A DNA stretch of 64,000 bases from Methylomonas koyamae (GTDB lineage: Bacteria > Pseudomonadota > Gammaproteobacteria > Methylococcales > Methylomonadaceae). This document shows positions 8,125-17,233 of the stretch, piece after piece. The notes beneath the pieces were generated by a model, which was not told the DNA's origin, did not search any database, and saw nothing but the letters and a program-made list of their open reading frames with translations. Each line of letters opens with the position of its first letter. The first letter of the stretch is position 1. The position numbers were made by a program, and so were the translations under genes. The stretch covers positions 40,454-104,453 of the forward strand of contig NZ_PPPU01000029.1 in the NCBI RefSeq assembly GCF_006483455.1, in the 5' to 3' direction.

Positions 8125-9279
8125 ATGGAATTTAGAGACTATTTGAAAATCCTGGTGCAGCACGACGGTTCCGATTTGTATTTGACGGCCGGCGCGCCGC
8201 CGGCCGCCAAATTCCAAGGTACCTTGAAGCCGTTGGAAAACGTCAAGCTTACCCCGGAGCGGATCAAGCAAATCGCCGACAGCGTGATGGACCACGAGCA
8301 ACGCGCCAGTTTCGAGCACGTGCCGGAGATGAATCTGGCCATCACTGAAGAGGGCATCGGCCGGTTCCGGGTCAATATTTTCAAGCAGCGCAATTGTTAT
8401 GCCTTGGTGATCCGCAACATCAAGGTGGATATCCCGAATGCCGATGTTTTGGGTCTGCCGCAGATTTTGAAAGACAAAATCATGGAAAAGCGCGGCCTGA
8501 TTTTGTTCGTCGGCGGCACCGGCTCCGGTAAATCGACTTCGCTGGCGGCCTTGATCGATTACCGCAACAGCAATTCGTCGGGCCACATCATCACCATCGA
8601 AGATCCGATCGAATTCGTGCATCCGCATAAACGCTCGTTGGTCAATCAGCGCGAAGTCGGGGTCGATACCCTAAGCTACGAAGACGCCTTGAAGAATACG
8701 CTGCGTCAGGCGCCCGACGTGATTCTGATCGGCGAAATCCGCAGCCAGGAAACCATGGAGCATGCGTTGGCCTTTGCCGAAACCGGCCATTTATGCCTGT
8801 CGACCTTGCATGCCAATAACGCCAACCAGGCGCTGGACCGGATCATCAACTTCTTTCCGGAAGAGCGCCGGCCGCAATTGTTGATGGATTTGTCTTTGAA
8901 TTTGCAGGCCTTTGTCTCGCAACGCCTGGTGCCGACCATAGAAGGCAAGCGGGTGGCGGCGATCGAAATTCTGTTAGGTACCAAACTGGTCAGTGATTTG
9001 ATCCACAAGGGCGACATTCATGCCATCAAGGAAGCGATGGAAAAGTCGGAAAATATCGGTATGCAGACCTTCGACAGCCATCTGTTGAAGCTGTACAAAA
9101 GCGGCGTGATTTCGCTGGAAGAAGCGATGCGCAATTCCGATTCGCCGAACAATCTGAAACTGAAAATCAATTTGAGCGAGGGTTTGGGTTCGGCTACCAA
9201 ACAAACCGGAGCGCTGGGCAGTCTGGCTTTGGAAGAGATCAGCAAGAAGGAAGGCGACGACGGCGACGAAGGCCATTGA
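8125..9279 (+). CDS. PilT/PilU-family type IV pilus retraction ATPase (PilU-like, separate from the pilTU pair)
   Basis: A 384-aa hexameric ATPase of the GspE/PilT superfamily. Walker A is GGTGSGKST; an Asp box (IITIEDPIEF), Walker B (DVILIGEIR) and the His box (HANNANQALDR) follow. The start at 8125 (MEFRDYL) is preferred over an in-frame TTG at 8116. Motifs (RQAPDVILIGE, LHANNANQA) resemble the pilU product at 21825 more than pilT at 20771, making this a second PilU-like paralogue. The tail (KKEGDDGDEGH) is acidic. It stands alone, divergent from the two-component kinase. A retraction accessory role is the default reading. Confidence 0.92.
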   Translation: MEFRDYLKILVQHDGSDLYLTAGAPPAAKFQGTLKPLENVKLTPERIKQIADSVMDHEQRASFEHVPEMNLAITEEGIGRFRVNIFKQRNCYALVIRNIKVDIPNADVLGLPQILKDKIMEKRGLILFVGGTGSGKSTSLAALIDYRNSNSSGHIITIEDPIEFVHPHKRSLVNQREVGVDTLSYEDALKNTLRQAPDVILIGEIRSQETMEHALAFAETGHLCLSTLHANNANQALDRIINFFPEERRPQLLMDLSLNLQAFVSQRLVPTIEGKRVAAIEILLGTKLVSDLIHKGDIHAIKEAMEKSENIGMQTFDSHLLKLYKSGVISLEEAMRNSDSPNNLKLKINLSEGLGSATKQTGALGSLALEEISKKEGDDGDEGH

Positions 9280-9297
9280 TGCCCCGTAGCGGCCGGG

Positions 9298-9621
9298 TTA
9301 TGCCAAATCTTCCGGATTCAGGATTTTATAAATTTCGTAGGCTGGTTGTTGGTAGGGATGGCTGTCTAGCAGGGTTTGCACGGCGGTTTTGATAACGTGG
9401 TCGGCGCACACCATTTCCACCTTGTACTCGGCGACGGTTTCCAGCCGATCGATCGCGCCTAGATACGGCTCGCTGCCGGCTAAGGGGCGAAACTGGCCCT
9501 GGCCCAGCGTTTGCCAGCAGCAGCGATCGTAATCGCCGAAACGGCCGGCGCCCTGTTCGAATAGCGCTTGCTTGATGGCTTCAACGTGGCTGGCCGGCGC
9601 GTAAAAACAAAGTTTATACAT
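9298..9621 (-). CDS. NIF3/YqfO-like protein (short form)
   Basis: A 107-aa protein beginning MYKLCFYAPASHVEAIKQAL, typical of the short proteins annotated as NGG1p-interacting factor NIF3; it corresponds to the CutA/PII-like insert of YqfO-type proteins, with family-like segments GAGRFGDYDRCCWQT and HPYQQPAYEIYKI. The molecular function of this family is not established. It lies at the end of the lexA-side cluster, convergent with the PilU-like gene 18 nt away, and is probably cytoplasmic. Confidence 0.85.
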   Translation of the reverse strand: MYKLCFYAPASHVEAIKQALFEQGAGRFGDYDRCCWQTLGQGQFRPLAGSEPYLGAIDRLETVAEYKVEMVCADHVIKTAVQTLLDSHPYQQPAYEIYKILNPEDLA

Positions 9622-9666
9622 GGCGCGCCGACCTCTCCCGGTGAAACCCGCTATCGGCGAAGCGCA

Positions 9667-9816
9667 TTAGCCGGCCGCCAGCAAAAATACGCCCCACAAC
9701 ACGACGACCAGCGTGATTTCCTCGATCATATTGAGTGCCGCCTGACGGTCGGCGCGAATGTGCATGGCTAATTGGTTGGCTTTTTGGTCTCGCATATGGA
9801 CTGATTGGCGCGGCAT
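9667..9816 (-). CDS. Small membrane protein of 49 aa, next to lexA
   Basis: A short reading frame from the ATG at 9816 to TAA at 9667, preceded by a good ribosome binding site (GAGGAAA, 5 bases before the ATG). The product begins MPRQSVHMRDQKANQL and ends with a hydrophobic stretch (ITLVVVLWGVFLLAAG), so one C-terminal membrane helix is likely. It starts only 12 nt after the lexA stop, implying co-transcription and control by LexA. I do not recognise a family. In several bacteria the gene after lexA is an SOS cell-division inhibitor; that role here is a guess from position only. Confidence 0.7.
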   Translation of the reverse strand: MPRQSVHMRDQKANQLAMHIRADRQAALNMIEEITLVVVLWGVFLLAAG

Positions 9817-9828
9817 AAGGTTTCCTCG

Positions 9829-10458
9829 TTAGTGGTGGTGGGTGTAACTCCGCATTTGTCCGACCAATACGCCTTGGATTTCCACTTGCTCGGGTTTGTA
9901 GCGCAGGGCCTGCATCGTGGAATTGGCGGGTATCAGCAAGGTTTCGTGCGGATATTGCTCGATGAATTTCAATGTGGCTTCGGTCTTGTCGACCAAGGCC
10001 ACCACAATCTCGCCGTTACGGGCGTGGCTGCGTTGTTCGATGACGACCCAGTCGCCGTCGAAAATACCTTCCTCCAGCATCGAATCGCCTTTGACCTGCA
10101 ACACATAACAGGATTTTCCGGTTTTCAACTGTTCCGGCACTGCCATGTAGGCGATGTTTTCGATGGCTTCGATCGGTTTGCCGGCGGCGATGTATCCGAC
10201 GAAGGGCAATAGCTCGGATGGCTCGCTCGGCTTGGTCATGGCCTTGGCGTATTCGGTCAAACGGATGCCGCGCTGTTTGCGCTCCGGTGCTTCGACCAAA
10301 TTGGCGTCGATCAACGCCTTGATTTGGCTGTGCAGCGAACCGCGCGATTTCAAGCCCATTGCCGCGCAGAGTTCCTCCAGCGTTGGCGGATGGTTGAACT
10401 GTTCCTGGTTTTGCAGCAGGAAGTCGAAAATTTCTTGTTGTTTACGGGTAAGGTTCAT
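9829..10458 (-). CDS. lexA: LexA SOS repressor
   Basis: A 209-aa repressor. The N-terminal winged helix (MNLTRKQQEIFDFLLQ; PPTLEELCAAMGLKSRG) binds SOS operators. The C-terminal S24 autoprotease has catalytic Ser126 in KGDSMLEEG and Lys164 in EATLKFI, and the scissile Ala-Gly is at 92-93 (YIAAGKP). The start at 10458 is chosen because it fits the LexA N-terminus; an upstream in-frame ATG would add 13 AT-rich residues that lie over the likely operator. LexA represses until RecA filaments trigger self-cleavage. A 49-aa gene follows in the same direction. Confidence 0.96.
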   Translation of the reverse strand: MNLTRKQQEIFDFLLQNQEQFNHPPTLEELCAAMGLKSRGSLHSQIKALIDANLVEAPERKQRGIRLTEYAKAMTKPSEPSELLPFVGYIAAGKPIEAIENIAYMAVPEQLKTGKSCYVLQVKGDSMLEEGIFDGDWVVIEQRSHARNGEIVVALVDKTEATLKFIEQYPHETLLIPANSTMQALRYKPEQVEIQGVLVGQMRSYTHHH

Positions 10459-10473
10459 TTTTGTTCTGTATTT

Positions 10474-10500
10474 GTTTTGTAAAAATGATATATGCAAAAC
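10474..10500. promoter_or_regulatory. Candidate LexA operator upstream of lexA
   Basis: An AT-rich 27-nt inverted repeat 16 nt before the lexA start: arms GTTTTGTA (10474-10481) and, after 11 nt, a complementary TGCAAAAC (10493-10500) allowing one C/T difference. A further copy of TGCAAAAC follows at about 10503-10510. It does not match the E. coli CTGT-N8-ACAG box. Autoregulation of lexA is usual, so position supports an operator; sequence identity is inference. Confidence 0.4.
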
Positions 10501-11039
10501 AAATGCAAAACAAACTATTTTTTCAGTTCACGCGAAATGTTAACTTTGTAGCAAATCCAACCTAAAATGCCGCGACCGGTGTCGGCCAAATTGTCGCAAA
10601 GACTACAAAAAGGTGTCGCTATACCCGCGAACACGCCGGAATTGCACCAGCTTGGATCGCGCTTGCCCGTTTTTGGCACTATCGCCGTTTTTCGGTTCGG
10701 AATCGGATCGATCGCCGGCCGGAAAAGCGTATAGCGCTGCATGCTCGGCGGGTCGCAGGTATGGTTCGCAGCCGAATTCGCGTGTTGCGATCAGGTTCCG
10801 GTCACACTGCGCGGAAATGTTTTTAACGACAAAGCACCGCCCGCGAGCGGTGCTCAGGCCAGGTAAAACGGGTGTTTGGCGCTGTCGGGAAAGCCGACGG
10901 CGTGAAATTGTTACGATAATGTGCACCAATTAGGCAATTGGACTGAAATTTGCATGAATAGGATAAACAATCGACGCCTAAGCTAGTCGGCTGTTTTTCC
11001 GCCGCAGTCGCGGCTTGCATCCTCATCGGGGGGCCTATC
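10501..11039. other. Intergenic region between lexA and ftsH
   Basis: About 540 nt with no convincing gene. It must hold the divergent promoters of lexA and ftsH. One hairpin, AGCACCGC ... GCGGTGCT near 10834-10855, has no clear T-run and may be a terminator relic. A TTGGAC (about 10938) followed by AT-rich sequence could be the ftsH promoter, but I cannot fix a -10. Short frames here lack ribosome binding sites and family resemblance. Confidence 0.4.
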
Positions 11040-12947
11040 ATGAAAAAATTTCTCATCCCGCTGTTCGTCCTGGCCGGTATCGCAATTGCACTGTTTGCCG
11101 CTTTCGATCCGACCTCTTCCGCCTATCACAAGCAAAACGACGAGTCTTACTCCGACTTCATTCTCGACGTCCGTAGTAAATCGGTCGCCGAGGTTGTGAT
11201 CGACGGCCGTTCTATCCGCGGCCGACGCCATAACGGTAGCGAATTCAGCACCTACAACCCCGGCGATATGCGTATGATCGACGACTTGCTGGAATATGGC
11301 GTCAAAATCAAGGTTGAAAGGCCGGAAAACGAAATGAGTTTTCTGCAAATTTTCTACTCTTGGATTCCGACCCTGTTGTTGATTGCGGTATTGATTTATT
11401 TCATGCGTAAGCAGCAAATGGGAGCCGGCGGCCAAAACGCTTTCGGCAAAAGCCGCGCCAAATTAATGACGGAAGATCAGGTCAAGGTACGTTTTGATGA
11501 CGTTGCCGGCGCCGAGGAAGCCAAACAGGACGTGGTGGAATTGGTGGACTTCTTGAAAGACCCCGGTAAATACGAAGCGCTGGGCGGCAAGATTCCGCGC
11601 GGCGTATTGATGGTCGGCCCTCCGGGTACCGGTAAGACCTTGATTGCCAGAGCCATTGCCGGCGAGGCGGGTGTCCCGTTCTTCTCGATCTCCGGTTCCG
11701 ATTTCGTCGAAATGTTCGTTGGCGTCGGCGCTTCGCGTGTCCGCGACTTGTTCGAAAACGCCAAGAAGCGGGCGCCGTGCATCATTTTTATCGACGAAAT
11801 CGACGCGGTCGGCCGCCAACGTAGTTCCGGGAATATGGGCGGAGCAGAAGAACGCGAACAAACCTTGAACCAATTGTTGGTGGAAATGGACGGTTTCAAC
11901 GGCAATGAAGGTATTATCGTCATCGCCGCCACCAACCGCGTCGACGTATTGGACAAAGCCTTACTGCGGCCGGGGCGCTTCGATCGCCAAGTGCAGGTCG
12001 GCTTGCCGGATATCAAAGGTCGCGAGCAAATCCTGAAAGTACATGCCGCCCGGGTGCCGCTGGCTGCCGATGTCGATATCAATGCGTTAGCTCGCGGTAC
12101 CCCCGGATTCTCCGGGGCCGAGTTGGCCAACCTGATCAACGAAGGCGCTTTGTTTGCCGCCCGCAACAACCAGCGGGAAGTGACCATGAACGACTTGGAC
12201 AAGGCGCGCGACAAAACCATCATGGGCGCGGAAAAACGCACGATGATTATGGGCCGCGAAGAACTGTTGATGACAGCCTACCATGAAGCCGGTCACGCCA
12301 TCGTCGGTCGGCTGGTGCCGGAGCATGACCCGGTCTATAAAGTCAGCATCATGCCGCGCGGCGGCGCCTTGGGCATCACCATGTTCCTGCCGGAACGCGA
12401 TCAATACAGCGCCAGCAAGGAAAAGCTGGAAGGCCAGATTTCCAGTCTGTTCGGCGGTCGGATCGCCGAGGCGCTGATTTACGGCAAAGACAAAGTCACT
12501 ACCGGCGCCTCCAACGATATCCAGCGCGCCACCCAATTGGCGCGAAACATGGTGACCAAATGGGGTTTATCCGACCGCTTGGGGCCGATGGATTGCGGCG
12601 ACAGCGATAGCGGCTATTTCGGGCCGCAGGCCAAGCCGATGTCGGAACAGATGGCTTTATTCGTCGACAAAGAAATCCGGCGGATGCTGTCCAGCAATTA
12701 CCACCGCGCCGAAACCATCCTGAAGACGCATATCGATATTTTGCACAACATGGCTCAGGCCTTGCTGGATTGGGAAACCCTGGATAAGGGCCAGATCGAT
12801 CAATTGATGAGCGGCAGAAAACTCTCACCGCCCAAGGTGGCGCCGGATAAGGCAAAAACCAACAAAACCAATATCGGATGGGGCGAGCCGGTCGGACCGC
12901 TACCGAACGGCGTCCCGGCGCTAGGCAGGACCCCGTTCCGGCATTGA
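11040..12947 (+). CDS. ftsH: ATP-dependent zinc metalloprotease FtsH
   Basis: A 635-aa inner-membrane protease degrading misfolded membrane and some soluble proteins. Two N-terminal membrane segments (5-24 and about 104-122) flank a short periplasmic domain. The AAA module has Walker A GPPGTGKT (about 193-200) and Walker [12 protein letters not shown]. The second region of homology is followed by the zinc protease motif HEAGH at 415-419. The length is usual for FtsH. Its start has a G-rich Shine-Dalgarno sequence a few bases before. Usual partners (rlmE upstream, folP downstream) are absent, so this may be a second ftsH paralogue or a relocated gene. It ends at a bidirectional terminator facing the bc1 operon. 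Confidence 0.96.
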   Translation: MKKFLIPLFVLAGIAIALFAAFDPTSSAYHKQNDESYSDFILDVRSKSVAEVVIDGRSIRGRRHNGSEFSTYNPGDMRMIDDLLEYGVKIKVERPENEMSFLQIFYSWIPTLLLIAVLIYFMRKQQMGAGGQNAFGKSRAKLMTEDQVKVRFDDVAGAEEAKQDVVELVDFLKDPGKYEALGGKIPRGVLMVGPPGTGKTLIARAIAGEAGVPFFSISGSDFVEMFVGVGASRVRDLFENAKKRAPCIIFIDEIDAVGRQRSSGNMGGAEEREQTLNQLLVEMDGFNGNEGIIVIAATNRVDVLDKALLRPGRFDRQVQVGLPDIKGREQILKVHAARVPLAADVDINALARGTPGFSGAELANLINEGALFAARNNQREVTMNDLDKARDKTIMGAEKRTMIMGREELLMTAYHEAGHAIVGRLVPEHDPVYKVSIMPRGGALGITMFLPERDQYSASKEKLEGQISSLFGGRIAEALIYGKDKVTTGASNDIQRATQLARNMVTKWGLSDRLGPMDCGDSDSGYFGPQAKPMSEQMALFVDKEIRRMLSSNYHRAETILKTHIDILHNMAQALLDWETLDKGQIDQLMSGRKLSPPKVAPDKAKTNKTNIGWGEPVGPLPNGVPALGRTPFRH

Positions 12948-12970
12948 TTTAGAGGGAAGTCCGGACATAA

Positions 12971-13005
12971 AAAAACCGGTATCGGTGCACCGATACCGGT
13001 TTTTT
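12971..13005. terminator. Bidirectional intrinsic terminator between ftsH and petC
   Basis: A perfect inverted repeat: A-run, then CCGGTATCGGTG pairing with CACCGATACCGG, then a T-run. Runs of A before and T after make it a Rho-independent terminator on both strands. It serves the convergent ftsH and bc1 operons, whose stops lie 24 and 18 nt away. Confidence 0.92.
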
Positions 13006-13022
13006 GCGGTCTGGCGGAGCGT

Positions 13023-13745
13023 TTAGTGCACGTCTTTCCAGTATTCCTTTTTCAACAGGTAGGCCAAGACGATGAACATCAAGATAAAAAACAACACGTA
13101 TTTACCCATTTGTTGCCGTTCCAGTTGTACCGGCTCGCCGACGTAGACCAGGAAATTGACCAGGTCGTTGACCAATTTGTCGAACTCTTTCGGCGACAAT
13201 TGACCCGGTTGTTCCAAGTGCAGGCCGGTTACCATCTCCTGGCCCTCAACTTTGTGGATTTCGGCCGCTTGGCTGCCCTGCAATTGCCAGAACACATTGG
13301 GCATGCCCACATCCTTGAACACTGCGTTATTCACCCCCAACGGTTTCGATGGATCGTTGTAGAAGCTGCGCAGATAGCTGTATAGCCAGTCGGCGCCGCG
13401 AGAGCGGGCGATCAGCGACAAATCCGGCGGCGTGGTGCCGAACCATTTCTCTGCATCGTGCGCATTCATTGCCGAATGCATCTGATCGTAGATGCCGGCG
13501 CCCAACGGCGCGACGTTTTTCAAGATTTCCGCTTCGTCCAGTTTCAAATCCAGCGCGATACGTTTGTAACGGATATGCTTGGCCGAATGGCAGCCCAAGC
13601 AGTAGGTCACGTAATGTTTCGCACCGCGTTCCAGTGATTGGATGTCGCTCAGATCGATGTCGGCGCTGTCCAGTTTGATGCCGCCGCCGCTGGCCAGCAC
13701 GTTGAAAGGCAGCAAAAACAAAAGAGTGTAGAGTGTCTTTTTCAT
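13023..13745 (-). CDS. petC: Cytochrome c1 of the bc1 complex
   Basis: A 240-aa haem c subunit passing electrons from the Rieske protein to soluble cytochrome c. A signal peptide (MKKTLYTLLFLLPFNVLAS) directs it to the periplasm. The haem motif CLGCH is at residues 49-53, and the likely axial Met lies in the PNVFWQ-flanking region. A C-terminal anchor (YVLFFILMFIVLAYLL) ends in KKEYWKDVH. It is the last gene of petABC, starting 3 nt after petB's stop, and is followed by the shared terminator. Confidence 0.95.
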   Translation of the reverse strand: MKKTLYTLLFLLPFNVLASGGGIKLDSADIDLSDIQSLERGAKHYVTYCLGCHSAKHIRYKRIALDLKLDEAEILKNVAPLGAGIYDQMHSAMNAHDAEKWFGTTPPDLSLIARSRGADWLYSYLRSFYNDPSKPLGVNNAVFKDVGMPNVFWQLQGSQAAEIHKVEGQEMVTGLHLEQPGQLSPKEFDKLVNDLVNFLVYVGEPVQLERQQMGKYVLFFILMFIVLAYLLKKEYWKDVH

Positions 13746-13748
13746 GGC

Positions 13749-15146
13749 TTAGTCCAGGCTCTTTTTCAGGTTCTTTGCAAAACGAATCAGCACGGCTTGA
13801 ATACCGGACCAGTTCGGGCCTTTTTTCGGAATCGTACCGCCCAAATTATCGGGAACCTGACGGACCTCCACCACTTCTTCGATCAATGCCTTGACGGCCG
13901 GAATCCGGTCTTCCAGCGTCGGTTGCGGAGTCAGATGCTCCGGTACCGGCTTGGTTTTTTCCCAGCGGGTATATAACGGCATCAACAGGAAGAAGCCGAA
14001 ATAAACCGCAGTTAGTACCCGGGCTACCATTGTGGCGCCGGGGGTGGCTGGTTGCGTACCCAGATAGCCCAGGCCCACGAAGGCGATGACGAACAACAGC
14101 ACCGCTTTTTTGAACAGGCCGCCACGGTAGCGGATGGATTTGACCGGGCTACGGTCCAGCCAAGGCAGCATGAACAGCACGACGATGGCGCCGCCCATGG
14201 CGATGACGCCGGCGAACTTATCCGGTACCGCACGCAAAATTGCGTAGAACGGGGTGAAATACCAGACCGGGGCGATATGTTCCGGCGTTTTTAAAGGGTC
14301 GGCCGGAATGAAGTTGGCGTGCTCCAGGAAGAAACCGCCCATTTCCGGCATGTAGAAAATTACCGTGGCAAAGAAGAACATGAACACGCCGGCGGCCATG
14401 ATGTCTTTAACGGTGTAATACGGATGGAAGGGTACGCCGTCGACCGGGTTGCCTTTCCAGTTCAGGTTTTTCTTGATCTCGACGCCGTCCGGGTTGTTAG
14501 AGCCCACTTCGTGCAGTGCGACGATGTGCAGGAATACCAGGATCAGCAACACCAGCGGCACGGCAATGACGTGAAAGGCGAAGAAGCGGTTCAACGTCGC
14601 ATCGGAGACCACGTAGTCGCCGCGTATCCACAGCGACAATTCGTCGCCGATCACCGGAATTGCGCTGAACAGCGAGATGATTACCTGTGCGCCCCAGTAG
14701 GACATCTGACCCCACGGTAGCAGATAGCCCATGAAGGCTTCGGCCATCAGGCAGACGAAAATCAGCATGCCGAAGATCCAGATCAGTTCGCGCGGTTGCT
14801 TGAACGAGCCGTAAACCAGACCGCGGAACATGTGCAGATAGACCACGATGAAGAACGCCGAGGCGCCGGTGGAGTGCATGTAGCGCACCAGCCAACCCCA
14901 GTTGACATCGCGCATAATGTATTCGACCGAGTCGAACGCCAGTTTGGCGTCCGGTTTGTAGTTCATCGTCAGCAGAATGCCGGTGACGAACTGGTTGACC
15001 AGTACCAGCAGCGCCAGCGAGCCGAAAAAGTACCAGATATTAAAATTTTTCGGCGCGTAGTAATGCGCCATGTGTTCGTTCCACAAATCGGAGAGTGGAA
15101 ACCGCTCCAACAGCCAGTCGCTGTATTGATTCATTTTTTGCTTCAT
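13749..15146 (-). CDS. petB: Cytochrome b of the bc1 complex
   Basis: A 465-aa polytopic membrane subunit carrying the two b haems and the quinol oxidation and reduction sites. Haem-ligand His pairs appear in helix B (YMHSTGASAFFIVVYLHMF, near 100) and helix D (FHVIAVPLVLLILVFLHIV, near 205). The Qo-site PEW-type motif is seen as a related loop at TPEHIAPVWYFTP. The start overlaps petA's stop (ATGA). Length fits the proteobacterial full-length form, rather than the split b6/subunit IV type. Confidence 0.96.
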   Translation of the reverse strand: MKQKMNQYSDWLLERFPLSDLWNEHMAHYYAPKNFNIWYFFGSLALLVLVNQFVTGILLTMNYKPDAKLAFDSVEYIMRDVNWGWLVRYMHSTGASAFFIVVYLHMFRGLVYGSFKQPRELIWIFGMLIFVCLMAEAFMGYLLPWGQMSYWGAQVIISLFSAIPVIGDELSLWIRGDYVVSDATLNRFFAFHVIAVPLVLLILVFLHIVALHEVGSNNPDGVEIKKNLNWKGNPVDGVPFHPYYTVKDIMAAGVFMFFFATVIFYMPEMGGFFLEHANFIPADPLKTPEHIAPVWYFTPFYAILRAVPDKFAGVIAMGGAIVVLFMLPWLDRSPVKSIRYRGGLFKKAVLLFVIAFVGLGYLGTQPATPGATMVARVLTAVYFGFFLLMPLYTRWEKTKPVPEHLTPQPTLEDRIPAVKALIEEVVEVRQVPDNLGGTIPKKGPNWSGIQAVLIRFAKNLKKSLD

Positions 15147-15742
15147 GCTGCTTTAGCCTCGCTGTCTTCGCCGATGACGATCAGATTGTCGGTTTCATAC
15201 CGGTAGGGCGGAATTTCCAGATTGGTCGGCGCGGGTACGCCGCGGAATACGCGACCGGCCAAATCGAACCAGGAGCCGTGGCAGGGGCAGAAGAAACCGC
15301 CTTTCCAGTCGTTACCCAAATCGGCGGGGGCGATTTCCGGGCGGAAGGTGGGCGAGCAGCCCAAATGAGTGCACAGTCCGATCGCGACAAAAACTTCCGG
15401 CTTGATCGAGCGCACCGAGTTTTTGCTGTTCTCGGGTTGGAGGGATTCGTTGGACACCGGATCGGCCAGTTTGCTGTCCAGCGTGGCCAGCGTCGTCAAC
15501 ACTTCCGGAGTACGGTTCAGGACCCATACCGGTTTGCCGCGCCAAGCCACCCGGATCAATTGGCCGGGCTCCATTTTACTGATGTCGACCTCGACCGGTG
15601 CGCCTGCTGCCATGGCTTTGGCGCTGGGCTGCATTTGCGAGAGGAAGGGCACCGCCAGATAACCGGCACCCACGGCTCCAACCACCGACAGCGCCGAGGT
15701 CAGAAATTGGCGCTTTGACGTATCGACGCCTTCTTGATTCAT
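15143..15742 (-). CDS. petA: Rieske iron-sulfur subunit of the bc1 complex
   Basis: A 199-aa subunit that takes the first electron from quinol. The N-terminus has a Tat-like anchor (SKRQFLTSALSVVGAVGAGYLAVPFL). The [2Fe-2S] ligands are in CTHLGC and CPCHGS, near residues 124-129 and 151-156. First gene of petABC, with an AGGAG ribosome binding site before the ATG. The 130 nt upstream are AT-rich (TATAAAAATT around 15798) and probably carry the operon promoter. Together with the type II NADH dehydrogenase at 61396 it gives a NADH-to-cytochrome c route. Confidence 0.96.
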   Translation of the reverse strand: MNQEGVDTSKRQFLTSALSVVGAVGAGYLAVPFLSQMQPSAKAMAAGAPVEVDISKMEPGQLIRVAWRGKPVWVLNRTPEVLTTLATLDSKLADPVSNESLQPENSKNSVRSIKPEVFVAIGLCTHLGCSPTFRPEIAPADLGNDWKGGFFCPCHGSWFDLAGRVFRGVPAPTNLEIPPYRYETDNLIVIGEDSEAKAA

Positions 15743-15873
15743 AAAACATACTCCTGTTGCGTGACGATGTATTTTTTAGAGCTACATCAATTTTTATAAT
15801 TGTCCGGCAAATATACCTTACTGGCCGTGTTTATTGAAACTGTTATTGCGCGGGGGCTGCGGCGCTTATCGGC

Positions 15874-16953
15874 CTAGGCCAGCGCGGCATTTAGGGCCTG
15901 CAAAAAGGCCTGGTTTTCCTGAGGTTTGCCTATCGTCGCCCGCAAGCAGTTTTCCAGCATTCCGCCCTGCGGGGACAGGTTCTTGATCAGAACGCCTTGC
16001 TGCTTCAAACCGGCAAAGACCGCATCCGCCGGTTTAGACAGTGTGCGGAATAAAATGAAATTGGCCGCGCTGGGGTAAGCTTTGACCGAATCCATGGTTT
16101 GTAAGGCCTGCATTACAATGCCGCGCTGTTCGCGGATCAGTTGGGTTTGGTCCAATAGAAACTGCGGATGGTCCAACGCAAAACATGCAGTGGCCTGGGT
16201 CAGGCAGTTGATGTTGTAAGGCAGCCGGACTTTGTTCAGTTGTGCCAGCAAGGCTGGCGGGCCGGCCAGAAATCCCAGCCGCAAACCGGCCAGGCCCAGT
16301 TTGGAAACGGTGCGCATTACCAATAGATTGTCGTGTTGCGGCAACTGTTCGATGAAGCTGGCGTCGGCGAACGGCGCATATGCCTCATCCACCACCACCA
16401 GGCCCGGCGCAGCGGCCAGGATCGCTTCGATAGCCGCCGGATCGAACAGATTGCCGGTCGGATTATTGGGATAGGCCAGGAAAATCACGGCCGGTTGTTC
16501 GGTTTCGATGGTGGCCAGCATCGCTGGCAAATCCAGATCGAAGCTTTCTGCCAATAACGGCACGCCGCGGTAGCGCAAACCCAGGCTGAGGGCGATTTGT
16601 TTATACATAACAAAGCCGGGCTCGGGCGCCAATACGGCAGCCGTATTGGGCAGGGCCATAAGCAGGATTTGAATGATTTCGTCGGACCCGTTGCCGAGCA
16701 AAATGGCGGAGTCTTCCGGGATGGCGTTGCTGCGGCGTAGCGCTGCGGCCAAGTCCTTCGCTTCCGGATCCGGATAGCGGTTCAGCGGACAGGATTTCAG
16801 ATGCTCCAGCCAGGTTTGTTGGATTTCATCCGGCCATAAATAGGGGTTTTCCATCGCGTCGAGTTTGATGTAATTGCTGGCGTCGGCGACATGATACGCC
16901 GACAGCGCGAGGACTTCGCGGCGGAATAGGGTTTCGAGCGGTGGGAGCGGCAT
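15874..16953 (-). CDS. hisC: Histidinol-phosphate aminotransferase
   Basis: A 359-aa PLP enzyme of the aspartate aminotransferase fold I, making histidinol phosphate from imidazole-acetol phosphate. Visible motifs: LGNGSDEIIQ (PLP phosphate region), AYPNNPTGN, VVDEAYAPF (Asp contacting the PLP ring) and SKLGLAGLRLG with the PLP Lys. The start at 16953 (MPLPPLETLF) is preferred to an upstream in-frame start that adds a low-complexity leader. Not in a his operon here; it lies alone upstream of petABC on the same strand. The 280 nt upstream hold nothing I recognise. Confidence 0.93.
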   Translation of the reverse strand: MPLPPLETLFRREVLALSAYHVADASNYIKLDAMENPYLWPDEIQQTWLEHLKSCPLNRYPDPEAKDLAAALRRSNAIPEDSAILLGNGSDEIIQILLMALPNTAAVLAPEPGFVMYKQIALSLGLRYRGVPLLAESFDLDLPAMLATIETEQPAVIFLAYPNNPTGNLFDPAAIEAILAAAPGLVVVDEAYAPFADASFIEQLPQHDNLLVMRTVSKLGLAGLRLGFLAGPPALLAQLNKVRLPYNINCLTQATACFALDHPQFLLDQTQLIREQRGIVMQALQTMDSVKAYPSAANFILFRTLSKPADAVFAGLKQQGVLIKNLSPQGGMLENCLRATIGKPQENQAFLQALNAALA

Positions 16954-17233
16954 AGTGTTAAATCCGGCGGCATTGGAACGGGCGGCGGTTGGTCCTGGTT
17001 GCAAGCAGGCGGCCGCGGGGCAAAAAGTCGGCGGATTTTAACAAAGCGAGGGACGAAAGCGTAACCTTGCAAACCAGCCATCCAGCGTCCCCGTTGACGC
17101 GAATCGCCTGCTTCACTGCAGGCAAATCGGCGCGCGAATTTTAACACCGCATTGCTGCGCTCGCAAAGCCGGCTTGCTCAAGAGTTCATGAGGTGTTTGC
17201 GGCTGCAAACGTCTATTTCAAACGGCGCTCACT

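Noticed and set aside
10515..10742. 75-aa minus-strand frame upstream of lexA
   Set aside because: No ribosome binding site, no recognisable motif, and Cys/Ile-rich composition expected from promoter DNA.
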